From Haberlea rhodopensis (lineage: Eukaryota; Streptophyta; Magnoliopsida; Lamiales; Gesneriaceae), in assembly GCA_907163345.1 (NCBI GenBank), contig CAJQUN010000020.1, positions 6,817,722 through 6,881,721 of the forward strand: a DNA stretch of 64,000 nt, written 5' to 3'. Every line of letters starts with the position of its first letter. The first letter of the stretch is position 1. The notes under the pieces are model-generated. The model did no database searches, was not told the origin of the DNA, and saw only the letters and a list, made by a program, of their open reading frames with translations. The translations under genes were made by a program, and so were the position numbers. Below, in pieces: positions 1-11,985 of this stretch.

Positions 1-1987
1 TTTACTTTCAATTAAATTGCATGCAACACTCAATGAAAAGAGAAACATCAACATACTTATACAACTCATACACATATCAACATACTCACAAACGAGCATT
101 GACAAATAAATGTGTATCTACTTGTATAAAACACATTACTTTATACCGATGCTAGTACCTCACTTTCAAGAGCATCCCCCTGCACCAATCCGAACTCATT
201 TCCCCAAATCAATGTCGTGCATGTCCCTCCTGTTCTTACGATATCCAAATCATTTAGATTATCACATCTACGATTCACTGTCCTCATGCTCATAATCATC
301 AGTTCTAATATTGATAACAACTCAACAATTACGACAATAATTTACTGAAATCTAATACAGTTCAATTATCAATGTAATCGTCACATTTCATCACATCATA
401 TCACTAGCTCAACAACGCTGACATTATCACTCATCGCACGCTCAACAGCGGCGGCACAATAACCATCGCACGCTCAATAGAGGCATCACAATAACGCATC
501 ATGTACTATGATATCATATCATTGTTCTATCACAGTTTATTTCATTCAACAATATTTACAGTGCTATAATGAACACTCAATTCATTAACTTACAACCATC
601 CAAATTCCACATATTTATGAATCATAGTTCATAATTAACATTATGCATACCTGCTCGTACATCCCTACGTACCTTAAGGTCGACAACATGACTTAGATAT
701 CATCAACAACTGGAGGCTCGTACAATATCTAATATTGAACATCAATTCAATATTAATATCTTTGCAATAACCTTCAACAATCTCGTCATATCACTAAATT
801 TGTCTCGTCTCTTATCGTACTCATTTACAATTTCTCATACTCCGTATACTACTCAAACCATCCTATTTTATTCTATATTCGTTTGAGTTAATTAACTTGA
901 TCGAGTAGTACATATCTTACTAAGGTTCAATTCATGCAACCTTATTCCATCATGTGATATTTCCTTACAATGTAGAAATCATCATGAAAATTTACCATAA
1001 AATACCACATTTCAAAATCCCAACACTACACAATTGTTTTCGAAAATTAACGACCCGCGATCGATCGCTAGCCATCTCGCGATCGATCACGAGATCACAA
1101 AATTCACTGCCAATCTGCGCTCTTCCGTGATCGATCAGCCGCTTACTCGCGATCGATCGCGGGAACTATTCAGCTTCACCCTTTAACCCACGCTGCCTTG
1201 CGCTCGATCGCTCTTTGCCTCGCGATCGATTGTGAGGTCTTGTTTTTGCGAAAATCCTCCATTTTTTAGTATAAACCCCATTCAATACACTCGCCACCTC
1301 TAATACTTCACTTATAACAATCAAAACACATCAAACATCATAATATATATCATTTATCCCACATAAAACTCATTATAAGTTTTACACCCAAAAATCAAAT
1401 TAAACATTTTTCAATATAATCACCATTAACCAACTACTACAAATAACTTCAAAACTTTTAACTCTTTACCTCCAAAATATGTTTGATAATCAAGTTCCAA
1501 GCCAAATCCAAGCTTTCAAAGGTTAAAATTGGAAGAAAGGAAGAGGGAAGGGTTTGGAGGATTTTGTAGAGATTTTTAGGTGAAAATGGGGTTGTATGTG
1601 TTTTTGGTGGGAGTGGCTACTAATTGCTTATTGAAGCAATTCAATCCACATTTAACCACCTCATCACACCTTCATGCATATCTAACCTCCAACTTAAGCC
1701 ATATAAAATCATTGCATCAATTCACAATTAACTTGCACAATTTCATATAATAATTTCACCTCAATTCTTATTCATTGTCCAATTCCAATAATTACTTCAC
1801 ATTTTCACACTCATAATTATTTTCTCCAATGCTTTAAATAGTTCATCTTGACCATTATTCAATTCAACAATTATGATTTAAACATAATAATTAGTCTCAT
1901 TCAATTTACTTCAAAACCGAGTCCAATACAAAATAACACTCATTCATAATAACCCCTTAATTATCATATTAAGTTTTAGGCATCACG
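1..1987 (-). mobile_element. LTR fragment, Tekay-like Ty3/gypsy family, cut by window start
   Basis: This stretch follows the same order of blocks as the two other minus-strand LTRs of this family (39026-41536 and 41965-44561). The shared blocks are a ttgcatgcaaca block at 17-28, a ctgctcgtac..cgtacctta block near 651-682, a polypurine-rich stretch near 1530-1620 and a terminal ggcatcac at 1979-1986. About the first 250-430 bases of the LTR lie outside the window. No polypurine tract follows the right end, so this may be a solo LTR. No coding capacity is visible. The family assignment rests on similarity within the window; calling it Tekay-like rests on element F. Confidence 0.6.
1057..1235. 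repeat. cluster of GCGATCGATCGC-type palindromes in LTR
   Basis: About six exact or one-off copies of the palindrome GCGATCGATCGC are spaced 20-40 bases apart inside the LTR fragment. The same motif clusters at 3641-3897, 31822-32055, 35186-35345 and 56122-56345. It is CpG-rich and reads the same on both strands. Confidence 0.8.
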
Positions 1988-2282
1988 ACAACTCAAAGCA
2001 AAATTTTGTTTGATCATAACACAAGCTCCTGTAATTATTCCTTCCAAGTTTCAAAAGCCATCTTATGTCGATAAATCCTTTCCAATATTAAAGGATAAAT
2101 TCAATGAAAAATCACAACTTTTATGATATCTTCTCACATGTGAGAGTGATGACACGATAAACTGTGTCGTGCAGACCACCAACAACGAATCGGCCAAAGC
2201 CCTCAGCTTGGCCAGCAAGAGCCCGCAAGTTGGAATCCACATGGCCATACGGGAAACACAGACCAGACCCATGTTTGAATTC
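1988..2282. other. unassigned spacer
   Basis: AT-rich sequence between the LTR fragment and the CATGCA-rich tandem repeat. I see no coding sequence, LTR end or RNA gene here. Small open frames on both strands run into the neighbouring repeat and have no recognisable protein features. Confidence 0.5.
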
Positions 2283-2927
2283 GCAATGATTGGAGTGTGA
2301 TTTGCATGCACCTTATGAGTCTCTAGGGGCATGTAATATACATGCACATCTAGAGTTATACGGTGCATATAACATGCACCGCATGAGACTAAACAACTCA
2401 GTCGGTGCATGTAAATGTGATATATATGCACCACTAGTTGAAAAAGTTTATTTTTGGTGGATTGAGCTGAAACAACTTTTTTTATGTGATGCATGTGAAA
2501 GCAATTTACTTTCAATTGACAAGAAAGAAACCCATGAATTTCAAAGGCAATATACTTACTTTACAGTATATAAAAATAAAAATAATATGCATGCACCGTA
2601 TGAGTCTATAGGTGCATGTAATTTACATGCACCTCTAGAGTCATACAGTGTATGTGAGTCAGCGGTGCATGTAATTTACATACACCGCATGAGACTAACA
2701 ACGCAAAACTCATGAGGTGCATGTAAATGTAATATACAAGCACCACTAGTTGAAAACATTTATTTTTGGTGGATTGAGCCGAAACAACTTTTTCTTATGC
2801 GATGCATGTGAATGTAGTATACTTTCAATTGACAATTAAAAACTCACTAAATTTAGAGGCAAAATACTCACTTTACAGTATAGAGAAATAAAATATGCAC
2901 CGTATGAGTGTATATGTTCATGTAGTA
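2283..2927. repeat. tandem repeat of about 310 bp, two copies, CATGCA-rich
   Basis: A block containing 'ccactagttgaaaa' followed by 'ggtggattgag' occurs near 2429 and again near 2743, giving a period of about 315 bp. Each unit holds inverted repeats built from ggtgcatgtaa / ttacatgcacc, for example near 2610-2637 and 2664-2690. CATGCA is the core of the plant RY element, but here it is clearly part of a repeat and need not be regulatory. A related palindrome recurs in the 240-bp tandem array at 11588-23400. Confidence 0.7.
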
Positions 2928-4879
2928 TGATGCCCGGGAATTAATGGTGTTAATTTCGGAGTAGTAATGATCCTTAATGGATTTTAATTGTGGCAATTAT
3001 GAATTAATTACGGTATCGGGACTCCCGGGGATTTTAAATCCGGTATTTGGAGTCGTTAGATCCAAGGGATGAGATCGTATTCTCATCGTGGTGATAACCT
3101 TGGAATTTGGGTTTTGGTGGGATTTGGGGTTCGGAGTACTTTGTACTGGGCTGGTAATGGAAATAGAGATTGTGAGGTAATTATTGAAAACAAATGATTT
3201 TTAATGAGTCATGATGTATTTGTGGAGGGATTGGTATTTTGGAGTTTTGGTACTATATATACCAAGTAAACTAGGTATTCCGTCATTGCACGGATTCCCT
3301 CCCTCTCTCCCCTCTCTCTCTGCGCCCAACCCTTTCCCCCATTTCCCCTCTTTTCTCCTTTGGAGGAGAAATCGCTGGTAGCTTGGCTTGGGAGCCGGAT
3401 TTCTTGAAGATAATCAGGTATTAGTCTTCCCATCGTCCTTGCCTGGTATGGTGGTTTTTGGTTGAGTATTATGTTGGATTTGGAACTGGGGATTTTTGGT
3501 AAAACTCTTAAAGTTTGTTATTGGGGGTTTTATTGGTTTTAAATGGAGTATTTGAGGCGTTGAAGGTGTATGGGGTGTTGATTTTGAGTTTGGGTGTGAA
3601 AAACACCATTGAAGCTCGAGTTTTTCGGAAAATTACAGGTCAAGATCGATCGCTGATGGTATGCCGAACGATCGCGACGAGCAGCTGAAAATTTATGAAG
3701 ATGTACAGTGCTGGCGATCGATCGCAAGGTCTCGGCGATCGATCGCGAGTGGGTTGGCGATCGATCGCGGAGACTCACGATCGATCGCGAGTGGGTTGGC
3801 GATCGATCGCGGAGACTCGCGATCAATCGCGAGAAGGCACTGGTTGGCCACTAGATTTCGCAATCGATCGCGATGAAATCAGCGATCGATCGAGGCTCGA
3901 AGGATGGAGTTTTTTCGAAAACTTTGGCAAAAAGTTGGGATTTTGGAAACGGGGTTTATTTAGCCGATTTTCGGGGCAATGTCTACATTTTAATGGGAAT
4001 GCTATACATTTAAAATGGAGTAGTTGGAGCAAAATTTTAAAGGGATTATGGTATGACTAAATTTAGTAATTGGCTAACCTTTGAACTTGTAAATGGAATA
4101 TTTTGGGTATTATGCATGCTTAACCCGGGGTCTTTTAAAATGGTAAATCGTCATGTATTGACGATCGATTTGGGGGTTATGAACGTGCTTGGGCACGTGG
4201 TTGCATGCTTGTATTTAATTGTGAGTTATTTACGTGTTAGCACATAATTCTTCGGGTCGCGGGACTCAGTCAAGATTTGGACTCGAACTACGGAATTATA
4301 AGGTACGTATGACGTACGAGCATAACCCTTTTTATATAATTGCAATTGTTGAATGCATGGTACATTATATTGCAATAAATGGATAGGTATTGAGAATTAT
4401 GTGGTGCCGCTCTTGAGCGAGCAACGATAGGGAAGTTGTCGCTATTGAGCGAACATCGATTATGACGTCGCTGTTGTTGAGCGTGCGTGGAGTTAAAATT
4501 TCACTATTGTGGAGCGAGCTATGAAATAGAACTATGGAATCATTTGCTAGATATATGTGATATATGTTGTACTACATTTAATAATTTAATCATATTTGAT
4601 TATGGAACTGGTATGGCAGGAATGGTTTTAGTTAATCAATGTGGTGATTAACTGGCTTTGGGAATTTGATGGTTTTGGTTATTTTGAGAACAGGGACAGT
4701 ACGGAAAATCCTACGTGGTAACGATACTATACAGAGAGTATCCTTTTACATTACAGTTTTATATTCTGTAAATTACGTACTGTGATTATTGGAATGTTGG
4801 TATTGGTATGATCACCCCCGTGTGGGGGCTGTCTCTGTTGGGGCAGGTGGTACAGGTGCAGCAATGGCTTTGGAGTTGA
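2928..4879 (+). mobile_element. LTR fragment, Tekay-like Ty3/gypsy family, truncated by copia A
   Basis: It begins TGATGCCCGGG at 2928 and follows the reverse complement of the LTR pair of element F. Shared landmarks are gagatcgtattctcat near 3070, a gctcgtac-type block near 4310 and ggggctgtctctgttggggcagg near 4825-4850. The LTR is interrupted at 4880 by the first base of copia A and its remainder is not found on the far side of A. It is therefore a truncated LTR in plus orientation. No protein is encoded. Confidence 0.65.
3641..3897. repeat. cluster of GCGATCGATCGC-type palindromes in LTR
   Basis: About ten copies, several perfect, at intervals of roughly 15-30 bases. Part of the cluster is a tandem duplication of a 36-base unit (gatcgatcgcgagtggg.. 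then gatcgatcgcggagac..). Because the motif is its own reverse complement, both strands give Arg/Ser/Ile/Asp-rich open frames, which are not genes. Confidence 0.85.
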
Positions 4880-6630
4880 TGTTGAGCCTTAAACGCATTG
4901 TTGAGTTTAATGCTTAATTTACTTATGTCTACTTATGGGTTTTGATTATCAACAAAACATGCATTTGTTGTACTAATATGTCTACTTAGTGTACATGGTT
5001 AGATAGATAAATTGGTTGGGAAGACCATTGGAAGATAACCCAAGTTATACAATAACATATACGAGTTCATAGGACAAGCGATGATTTTTATCAAGGAATC
5101 TATTGAGCTTGGATGAGAATGAATGACATCTATGAACAACCAAACTAAGTGTTCAACATGTGTGTAATGATGTTGGAACAATATCTTATGATGGGATGAA
5201 GACCCACGAACCAATGATCCGTTGGTGGGCAAATTCGTATAGAAGCCACTTGGAGCGCAATGCAATGTTTTGATTATATATCTTGGCTCGATGCTCCAAA
5301 TAATGTGAATCGAAAGAGGTTGGAAAGCCAACTCAATATGCTAGATTTCATATTCAAACATCTCAGTCCAATTCGGATTTCATCATGGAGCAAAATGGCA
5401 TGGAAGTCATAGCAAGTGCAGATTGTAGCAAGGTTTAAGCGGCTGTAGAATTTTGGGCATAACTTCTTCATACCTTAATGAAATGCAATGAATATTTGTC
5501 CACACCTAGATAAGAGGAAGGGCTACAACTTTCATGTTTTGCCACGTTTCCCAGAAACGAGCTTAAGATGGTCTAATAGTGCAAAGTTTGAGAGTGTTGA
5601 AATCTGGCAGATAGTTTCAGGCGATCCGGGCCATCACCTCAGGCGATCCGAGCCATGCGTGCCAACGCCGTGCACCATCGACCCAGGCGATGGTACGCTG
5701 CGCGCCAGATGATCCAGATCGCCCCAGGCGATGACATGGTCGCCCCAGGCGATCCAGAAGCTTACCTACGACAAATTTTCAAAGGGCGATCGCCCCAGGC
5801 GATGCAAACGCCTGAGGCGATCTGGGCCAGATTTGAACATTAGAACGTGGCGATGGAGATCGCCCGTGGCAATGCACGAGTGATTCAAGCCTTATGTGTA
5901 GCAACGGCTAGTAAGAGCCTTGGGAGCCTTCTAAATATGGATGTTTTGGATCAATTTGAAGACAAGAAACAAGACTAAACTACAAGAAAGCTTTGCCCAA
6001 TTGAAATCATTCTAGCATTGCAAACTTCATACATTTGTGTTGTATTGGAGTTTGTAATTTATTTCTTGTGTGAGAGATTTTGATTCTTTGTGTTGGTACA
6101 CCAAGAAGGTGTTATTTGATTTATTGTAAGGTCCTCCAACACCGACACAAGTTGGAAATTGTATAAGACATCAACAAGTGAAGTTGGTGCAAAGTTGTGG
6201 CTATCCTTGGAGCCTTTAAGGCCAAGAAGACTCGTGAAGAGTGTGGGTGACTCGTGAAGAGTTTTTGTGTGGCTATCCTTGGAGCCCTTAAGGCCAAGAA
6301 TACTCGTGAAGAGTGTGTGACTCGTGAAGAGTGTGTTGTGGCTAACTTGGAGCCCTTAAGGCCAAGATCAAAGTTATTCTAGTGGAACATCGGTTGGACG
6401 TTTTCTATCCGGGAAGAGGAGACGTAGGCGATTCATCGCCGAACTTCTATAACAAATTCTCGTGTTCTTTATTGCTTTATTTATATTACGCATTTATTTA
6501 TTTCTTCATTTTATTTATTTGTTGATTGACATCATGTCTTCCGCAGCGCAAACTCAACTTTTTGCAAATTCATTTTAAAACGCTAAAGTAGCCAATGAAC
6601 CTCATCCACCCCCCCTCTTCGATTCCAACA
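4880..6630 (+). repeat. copia A 5' LTR
   Basis: Runs from TGTTGAGCC to TTCCAACA, 1751 bp, directly before the primer binding site. It contains the CAGGCGAT cluster (5617-5872) and, near 6190-6370, three partial copies of a block with 'ggagccctt aaggcc' and 'actcgtgaagag'; the 3' LTR has two. It lacks the TATAAATA present in the 3' LTR near 10059, because a few bases were lost between ttcta and aatatgg near 5931. Confidence 0.9.
5617..5872. repeat. CAGGCGATC / GGCGATCGCC cluster in copia A LTR
   Basis: About ten copies of CAGGCGAT or its near-palindromic partner GGCGATCGCC occur in 250 bases. The equivalent cluster in the 3' LTR lies at 9745-9995. Confidence 0.8.
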
Positions 6631-6632
6631 TG

Positions 6633-6645
6633 TGGTATCAGAGCC
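6633..6645 (+). other. primer binding site of copia A (initiator tRNA-Met)
   Basis: TGGTATCAGAGCC starts two bases after the 5' LTR. It is complementary to the 3' end of plant initiator tRNA-Met, the usual primer for plant copia elements. Confidence 0.9.
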
Positions 6646-6674
6646 TTGATTTTTGTTTTAAATCAAATTCGTTT

Positions 6675-8160
6675 ATGGCTAATCTAGCAAATGAGGTTGC
6701 ACAAGGTCAATCGACAAATCGACCTCCACTCTTCACGGGTGATAACTACGGATATTGGAAGAATAGAATCTCTCTATACATTCAATCCGTAGATTATGAC
6801 CTATGGAAAATCATTGTAAAAGGTCCACATATTCCTTTAAAGGAAGTTGGTGAAATAAGTATTCCCAAAGAAATGGACGATTTTACAAGAGCGGATATGA
6901 GTGCACAAACCAAGTAAAGGAGACAAAGATCGATCTATTGCAACTCAGTATGAAACCTTTGAGATGGAGCCCGGAGAAAATGTTGATTCAATGTTTAGAA
7001 GGCTCACTCAAATCATCAATGAGCTTGCCAAACTTGGAGAAAATTATCCTCCAAAGCAAATATGGAGAAGATCACTAAGAGCCTTGCCAAAGGAATGGGA
7101 TGCAAAGAGGACGGCTATCATTGAATCCAACAAAGGAGATAGTGCGTCATATGATCTTGATGAACTCCATGGAACATTGGTGACCCATGAGCTTGAAGTG
7201 TCAACCCGGAAGGGATTAAAGGAGGAAGATAGATCCATAAGAAAGGGGATAGCCTTGATCGGTAGGAAAGAACAATCCGGTGATGAAGATGATGAAGAGA
7301 TGATCTTGTTCACTAGAAAGTTCAAGAAATTCTACAACAAATACAACAAGCCAAAGACCTCCGGTGCCACCAAACATGATTCCAAACAAGAGGTAACATG
7401 CTATAATTGTCAATGTAAAGGTCATTATGCTAATGAATGTCCTCGGAAGAAGAATGATGATAAGGGGAAGAAGAAAGGTCTAATGACCACATGGAGTGAT
7501 AGTGACTCCGATGAAGAAGAAGTAGCAAATCTTTGTCTAATGGCTCTTGATGATGAAGAAAAAGAGGATGTCGATGAGGTACCATCATTTGATGAATTAT
7601 TAGATTCCTATAATGAGCTTATTGACGTTCTTGGCAAAACTAAGATGAGTAACAAATTGCTCAAGCTTGAGTTAGCCAAGAGAGATGAAGAAAATGATAC
7701 ATTAAAAAATGAATTAAGTGCTTTGAAGAAAACTTTTTGCAAGTTTAGTGATAGTAGTTTAAAGATGAATGAATTGCTTGGCTTGCAACGCTGTAGCTTC
7801 GATAAAGCCGGATTAGGCTTTTCAAGCAAATCTAAAACTTTTACAAGCTTGTTGGCTAAAGCTAAGCATAATTCTATTACTTGCACTTATTGTTGTAAGG
7901 TTGGTCATACCAAGAACAAATGTAGATTTGTTAAAAATCAATACCAGACAAACAAGAGATGGAAGTGGATTCCAAAAGCACCGATGAAAGCTAATCCGCA
8001 AGGACCCAAAAATAAAATGGGTACCAAAGATCCTCCAATCAAAAATTTATTTTGTAGGAACAACAAAGGGAGAGATGATGAAGGAACTAGCACTTCAAGG
8101 GAGGAAACCGTCAAATGCACCTCTATAGAGAAAGCGCGAGGTAAAGGACCAATGATATGA
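6675..8160 (+). pseudogene. copia A gag, broken by internal deletion and frameshift
   Basis: The N-terminal part (from the ATG at 6675) has the typical copia Gag opening with F-T-G-D-N-Y-x-Y-W-K and continues to about 6917. A second frame, open from 6901 to 8160, carries the rest: the Gag core (roughly 6930-7190), a zinc knuckle C-x2-C-x4-H-x4-C near 7400-7440, an acidic and coiled region, and a second knuckle of the same spacing near 7880-7925. Compared with the intact Gag of element D1, about 35-40 codons are missing around 6900, and a one- or two-base loss near 6945 shifts the frame. Two knuckles are usual for Sirevirus Gag. Gag would coat and package the RNA in cytoplasmic particles. This copy cannot make a full protein. 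The frame ends just where protease would be expected. Confidence 0.8.
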
Positions 8161-9006
8161 ACTCAATCATATCATCAAAGGTAAATTTATTTTGAGCATT
8201 TAAAAGTGCAATTCAAAATTTCATTGGCACAAATTAATTGTGATCAATAAATAATGAAGCCCAACATTCATTGATAGTAAAATGCATTTCCCCTTAGCAT
8301 ATGCACATTTAAATTGTTTTGATGCATGATTTATGCTTATCTCTTTATGGTAAATATCTTGATGTGCCATGAGTTCTTTGAATATGTAAAGTGCAATATA
8401 ATTAAATGTGATTAAGCATGCTATAATTGTTTAGATACTCAATCTTGGATCATAGAAAAATGGATTAAGAATTTCATATAACTTTATTGTTTCCATGGCC
8501 TCAATGATTTTGTTCTCATCACATGCGCCTTATTAACTTGTCAATTGTCTATAATGATGCATTGAGAAATGTTTATTAAGCATGAATGCTTGAATTGTTA
8601 TGGAACATATACACACTTTGCACTTTTAAAATTCATTTTGTTAATTGCCTTAAACGCATGTTTGTCTTCCTCTCAATGATTTAATCTTATGTTTGTTATG
8701 GCTATTACATGCTTTGATGAGGAACAAGTGCTAATTGGTAGACTATGGATATGTGTCAACATATATTTGTGCTATGCTTATTTGAACTTTGTGCTTTTTG
8801 ATTATCACAAAAAGGGGGAGAATTTTGTGATAAACTTGAAGCTTAATACATGCATAGTTTGAGGGGGAGAGTTTTTGTATTATGTTTTGCTTGGTAAAAC
8901 TTGTATGTGCTATGCATTTGTTAAGGGGGAGTATTGTTTACTCACATTTCATGCATATTTCATTTACAGGTTTATCAAGTTTTGTGATCATAAAAAAGGG
9001 GGAGAT
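8161..9006 (+). other. copia A 3' non-coding region with repeated polypurine tracts
   Basis: The whole pol gene is missing; only about 850 non-coding bases separate gag from the 3' LTR. Four tracts of the form aaaaagggggaga / gagggggaga occur near 8809, 8861, 8921 and 8991-9006. The last one touches the LTR and is the expected plus-strand primer. Multiple polypurine tracts are a known hallmark of Sireviruses. Confidence 0.75.
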
Positions 9007-10700
9007 TGTTGAGCCTTAAACGCATTGTTGAGTTTAATGCTTAATTTATCTCCGAATTATTTATGGGTTTTGATGATCAACAAAACATGCATTTGTTGTA
9101 CTAATACGTCTACTTAGTGTACAGGGTTAGATTGATAAATTGGTTGGGAAGACCATTGGAAGAGAACCCAAGTTATAGAATAACATATGCGAGTTCATAG
9201 GACAAGCGGTGATTTTTATCAAGGAATCTATTGAGCTTGGACGAGAAGGAATGACATCTATGAACAACCAAACTAAGTGTTCAACTTGTGTGGAATGATG
9301 TTGGAACAATATCTTATGATGGGATGAAGACCCACGAACCAATGGTCCGTTGGTGGGCAAATTCGTATAGAAGTCACTTGGAGCGCAGTGCAATGTTTTG
9401 ATTATATCTCTTGGCTCGATGCTCCAAATAATGTGAATCCAAAGAGGTTGGAAATCAACTCAATATGCTAGATTTCATATTCAAAAATCTAAGTCCAATT
9501 CGGGTTGCATCATGGAGCAAAATGGCATGGAAGTCATAGCAAGTGCAGATTGTAGCAATGTTTGAGCGGCTGTAGTATTTTGGGCATACCTTCTTCATAC
9601 CTTAATGAAATGCAATGAATATTTGTCCACACCTACATAAGAGGAAGGGCTACAAATTTCATGTTTACCACTTTTCCCATAAACGAGCTTAAGATGGTCT
9701 AATAGTGCAAAGTTGGAGAGTGTTGAAATCTGGCAGATAGTTTCAGGCGATCCGGGCCATCACCTCAGGCGATCCGAGCCATGCATGCCAACGCCGCGCA
9801 CCATCAACCCAGGCGATGGCACGCTGCATGCCAGGCGATGTCATGGTCGCCCCAGGTGATCCAGAAGCTTACCTACGGCAAATTTTCAAAGGGCGATCGC
9901 CCCAGGCGATGCAAGGAACGTCTGAGGCGATCTGGGCCAGATTTGAATGTTAGAACATGGCGATGGAGATCGCCCGAGGCGATGGCCGAGGCGATGCACA
10001 AGTGATTCAAGCTTTATGTGTAGCAACGGCTAGTAGGAGCCTTGTGAGCCTTCTACATTATAAATATAGATGTTTTGGATCAATTTGAAGACAAGAAACA
10101 AGACTATAAATTACAAGAAAGCTTTGCCCAATTGAAATCATTCTAGCATTGCAAACTTCATACATTTGTGTTGTATTGGAGTTTGTAATTTATTTCTTGT
10201 GTGAGAGATTTTGATTCTTTGTGTTGGTATACCAAGAAGGTGTTATTTGATTTATTGTAAAGTCCTCCAACACCGACGCAAGTTGGAAATTGTATAAGAC
10301 ATCAACAAGTGAAGTTGGAGCAAAGTTGTGGCTATCCTTGGAGCCCTTAAGGCCAAGAAGACTCGTGAAGAGTGTGGGTGACTCGTGAAGAGTTTTTGTG
10401 TGGCTATCCTTGGAGCCCTTAAGGCCAAGATCAAAGTTATTCTAGTGGAACCTCGGTTGGATGTTTTATAGCTGGGAAGAGGAGACGTAGGTGATTCATC
10501 GCCGAACTTCTATAACAAATTCTCGTGTTCTTTATTGCTTTATTTATATTATGCATTTATTTATTTCTTCATTTTATTTATTTGTCGATTGACATCAAGT
10601 CTTCCGCAGCGCAAACTCGACTTTTTGCAAATTCATTTTAAAACGCTAAAGTAGCCAAGGAACCTCATTCACCCCCCCCCCCCCCTCTTCGGTTCCAACA
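9007..10700 (+). repeat. copia A 3' LTR
   Basis: Runs from TGTTGAGCC to TTCCAACA, 1694 bp. It matches the 5' LTR along its length with many small differences and one fewer copy of the actcgtgaagag block. A TATAAATA at about 10059-10066 could serve as promoter. Confidence 0.9.
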
Positions 10701-10917
10701 AGTGGCATCAGAGTCATTTGATTTTTGTTTTAAATCAAATTCTTTTATGACTAATCTAGCAAATGAGTTTGCTCAAGGTCAATCGACAAATCGACATCCG
10801 CCCTTCACGGGTGATAACTACGGGTATTGGAAGAATAGAATTTCTCTATACATTCAATCAGTAGATTATGACCTATGCAAAATCATTGTAAAAGGTTCAC
10901 ATATTCCTTTAAAAAAA
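10701..10917 (+). pseudogene. second, truncated copia A internal region (PBS and gag start)
   Basis: After the 3' LTR a second primer binding site (TGGCATCAGAG near 10703) and about 55 codons of the same Gag N-terminus follow, aligned to 6631-6840 but with several substitutions. The copy stops abruptly at about 10917 and runs into a CATGCA-type repeat. It is the stub of a tandem element and not a new insertion. Confidence 0.8.
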
Positions 10918-11587
10918 ATGTACTCATGCAGTGCATGTAAAAATTCACTCATGCAGTGCATGTAAAAATTTACTCATGCGGTGCATATAAAAATTATCTC
11001 CTTAAGAAGATTTTGAGTTGCGGCTAGTGTTGTACACTATCTCCTCCTTAAGAAGATTTTGTCCCACACATGGTACTCACGGAATACGACAATCTTCTCC
11101 CAAGATAGAACGACTCTTTACTTGTGATAGTAGCACTATAAATCACAAGTCTCACAACCATAATGTTACAAACTCTCTTCTTCAAGAACAATATATGAAG
11201 GTGATGCAAAATGAACTTGATCTTGCATTTTCTCTCAATAATTGTGTTGAATTCATGCACAATTGTATGTTAAAATGAGTATGGATATGTTATATATATA
11301 CTTGGCCAAATGATACCATAAAAGGACACCATTTGTAGGTATTCAATCATGAAAAGGCATACCCGAACGCGAAGGGACACATCCGTTCATGAAAAACCAT
11401 CAACACTCTTTTTCGGGCGCTCAGCCCACTGGCCAAAAATTTGCTCAGCGCTCGGGCGTCGCCCGGTCTGCCCGAATTCAGTTTTTCTCGTCAGTTTTTG
11501 CTTGTTTTGTTCTTTATCAAGTATTCGAATTTTCCTTATGTCCATCATGCATAATTTCAATTCATTAAGCCTCAAAATTTCCAACAA
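10918..11587. other. unassigned region with short direct repeats and GC-rich palindromes
   Basis: It opens with three copies of a block of about 30 bases containing actcatgcagtgcatgtaaaa (10921-11000). Further on, ccttaagaagattttg occurs twice (near 11000 and 11048). A GC-rich stretch at 11405-11475 has overlapping inverted motifs such as cgggcgctcag and gcgctcgggcg. It may be an old LTR, but I cannot identify ends, coding sequence or family. Confidence 0.4.
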
Positions 11588-11985
11588 AATATAGACATGA
11601 AACATCTCAAATACACTTTAATTTTGAGTTTACATTCAAAATCTACAAAATAAATCATTTCTCATTGAAGAATTTTTTGTCAATTTCAATTCTCCGAGCT
11701 ACTGGTCATCCCACCAACCCAATCATAATATTTCCATGATTTTAGTAAGTCGGTGTGAATTACATGCACCGCTGAGTCTATCGGTGTATGTAAATTACAT
11801 GCACCGATAGACTCATACTGACCAAAATATAGTCATGGAGCATATCAAAAACACTGTAATTTTGAGTTTGACATTCAAAATCTATAATAAAAAAATCATT
11901 TCTCATTGAAGAATTTTTTGCCAATTTAAAATCACCGAGCTACTGCTCCTCCCACCAACTCAAGCAGAATATTTTCAAGATTTTA
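11588..11985. repeat. 240-bp tandem repeat, left part (split by D1)
   Basis: The unit begins near 'atatagacatg' and includes aattttgagtt, tcatttctcattgaagaatttttt and a palindrome of about 43 bases. Copies start near 11588 and 11828; the second is cut by D1 at 11985 and resumes at 22824. The palindrome near 11777-11819 has 21-base arms with one mismatch around a single base. Confidence 0.8.
11981..11985. repeat. target site duplication TTTTA, left of D1
   Basis: TTTTA directly precedes the TG of the left LTR and recurs at 22819-22823 directly after the CA of the right LTR. Confidence 0.95.

Larger units (their letters stand above)
4880..10917 (+). mobile_element. copia element A: gag-only, Sirevirus-like, non-autonomous
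   Basis: A plus-strand LTR retrotransposon with two LTRs (4880-6630 and 9007-10700), a tRNA-Met type primer binding site, a damaged gag and several polypurine tracts, but no protease, integrase, reverse transcriptase or RNase H. The gag has two zinc knuckles and the 3' region carries multiple polypurine tracts, both typical of Sireviruses. The second LTR is followed by another primer binding site and the start of another gag (10701-10917), so the locus was once a tandem LTR-internal-LTR-internal array, cut at 10917. The LTRs have clearly diverged, so it is not young. It sits inside the LTR at 2928-4879. Confidence 0.85.

Noticed and set aside
2063..2715. Two overlapping frames of 141 and 150 codons on opposite strands
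   Set aside because: They run across the CATGCA tandem repeat and have no recognisable protein features.
3661..4060. Open frames rich in Arg, Ser, Ile and Asp on both strands
   Set aside because: They come from the self-complementary GATCGATCGC repeat, which gives similar peptides on both strands. No start context or domain supports a gene.
6633..6645. tRNA gene
   Set aside because: Only the sequence complementary to the tRNA 3' end is present; it is a primer binding site. The same holds at 10703, 21632, 48426, 53245 and 55314.
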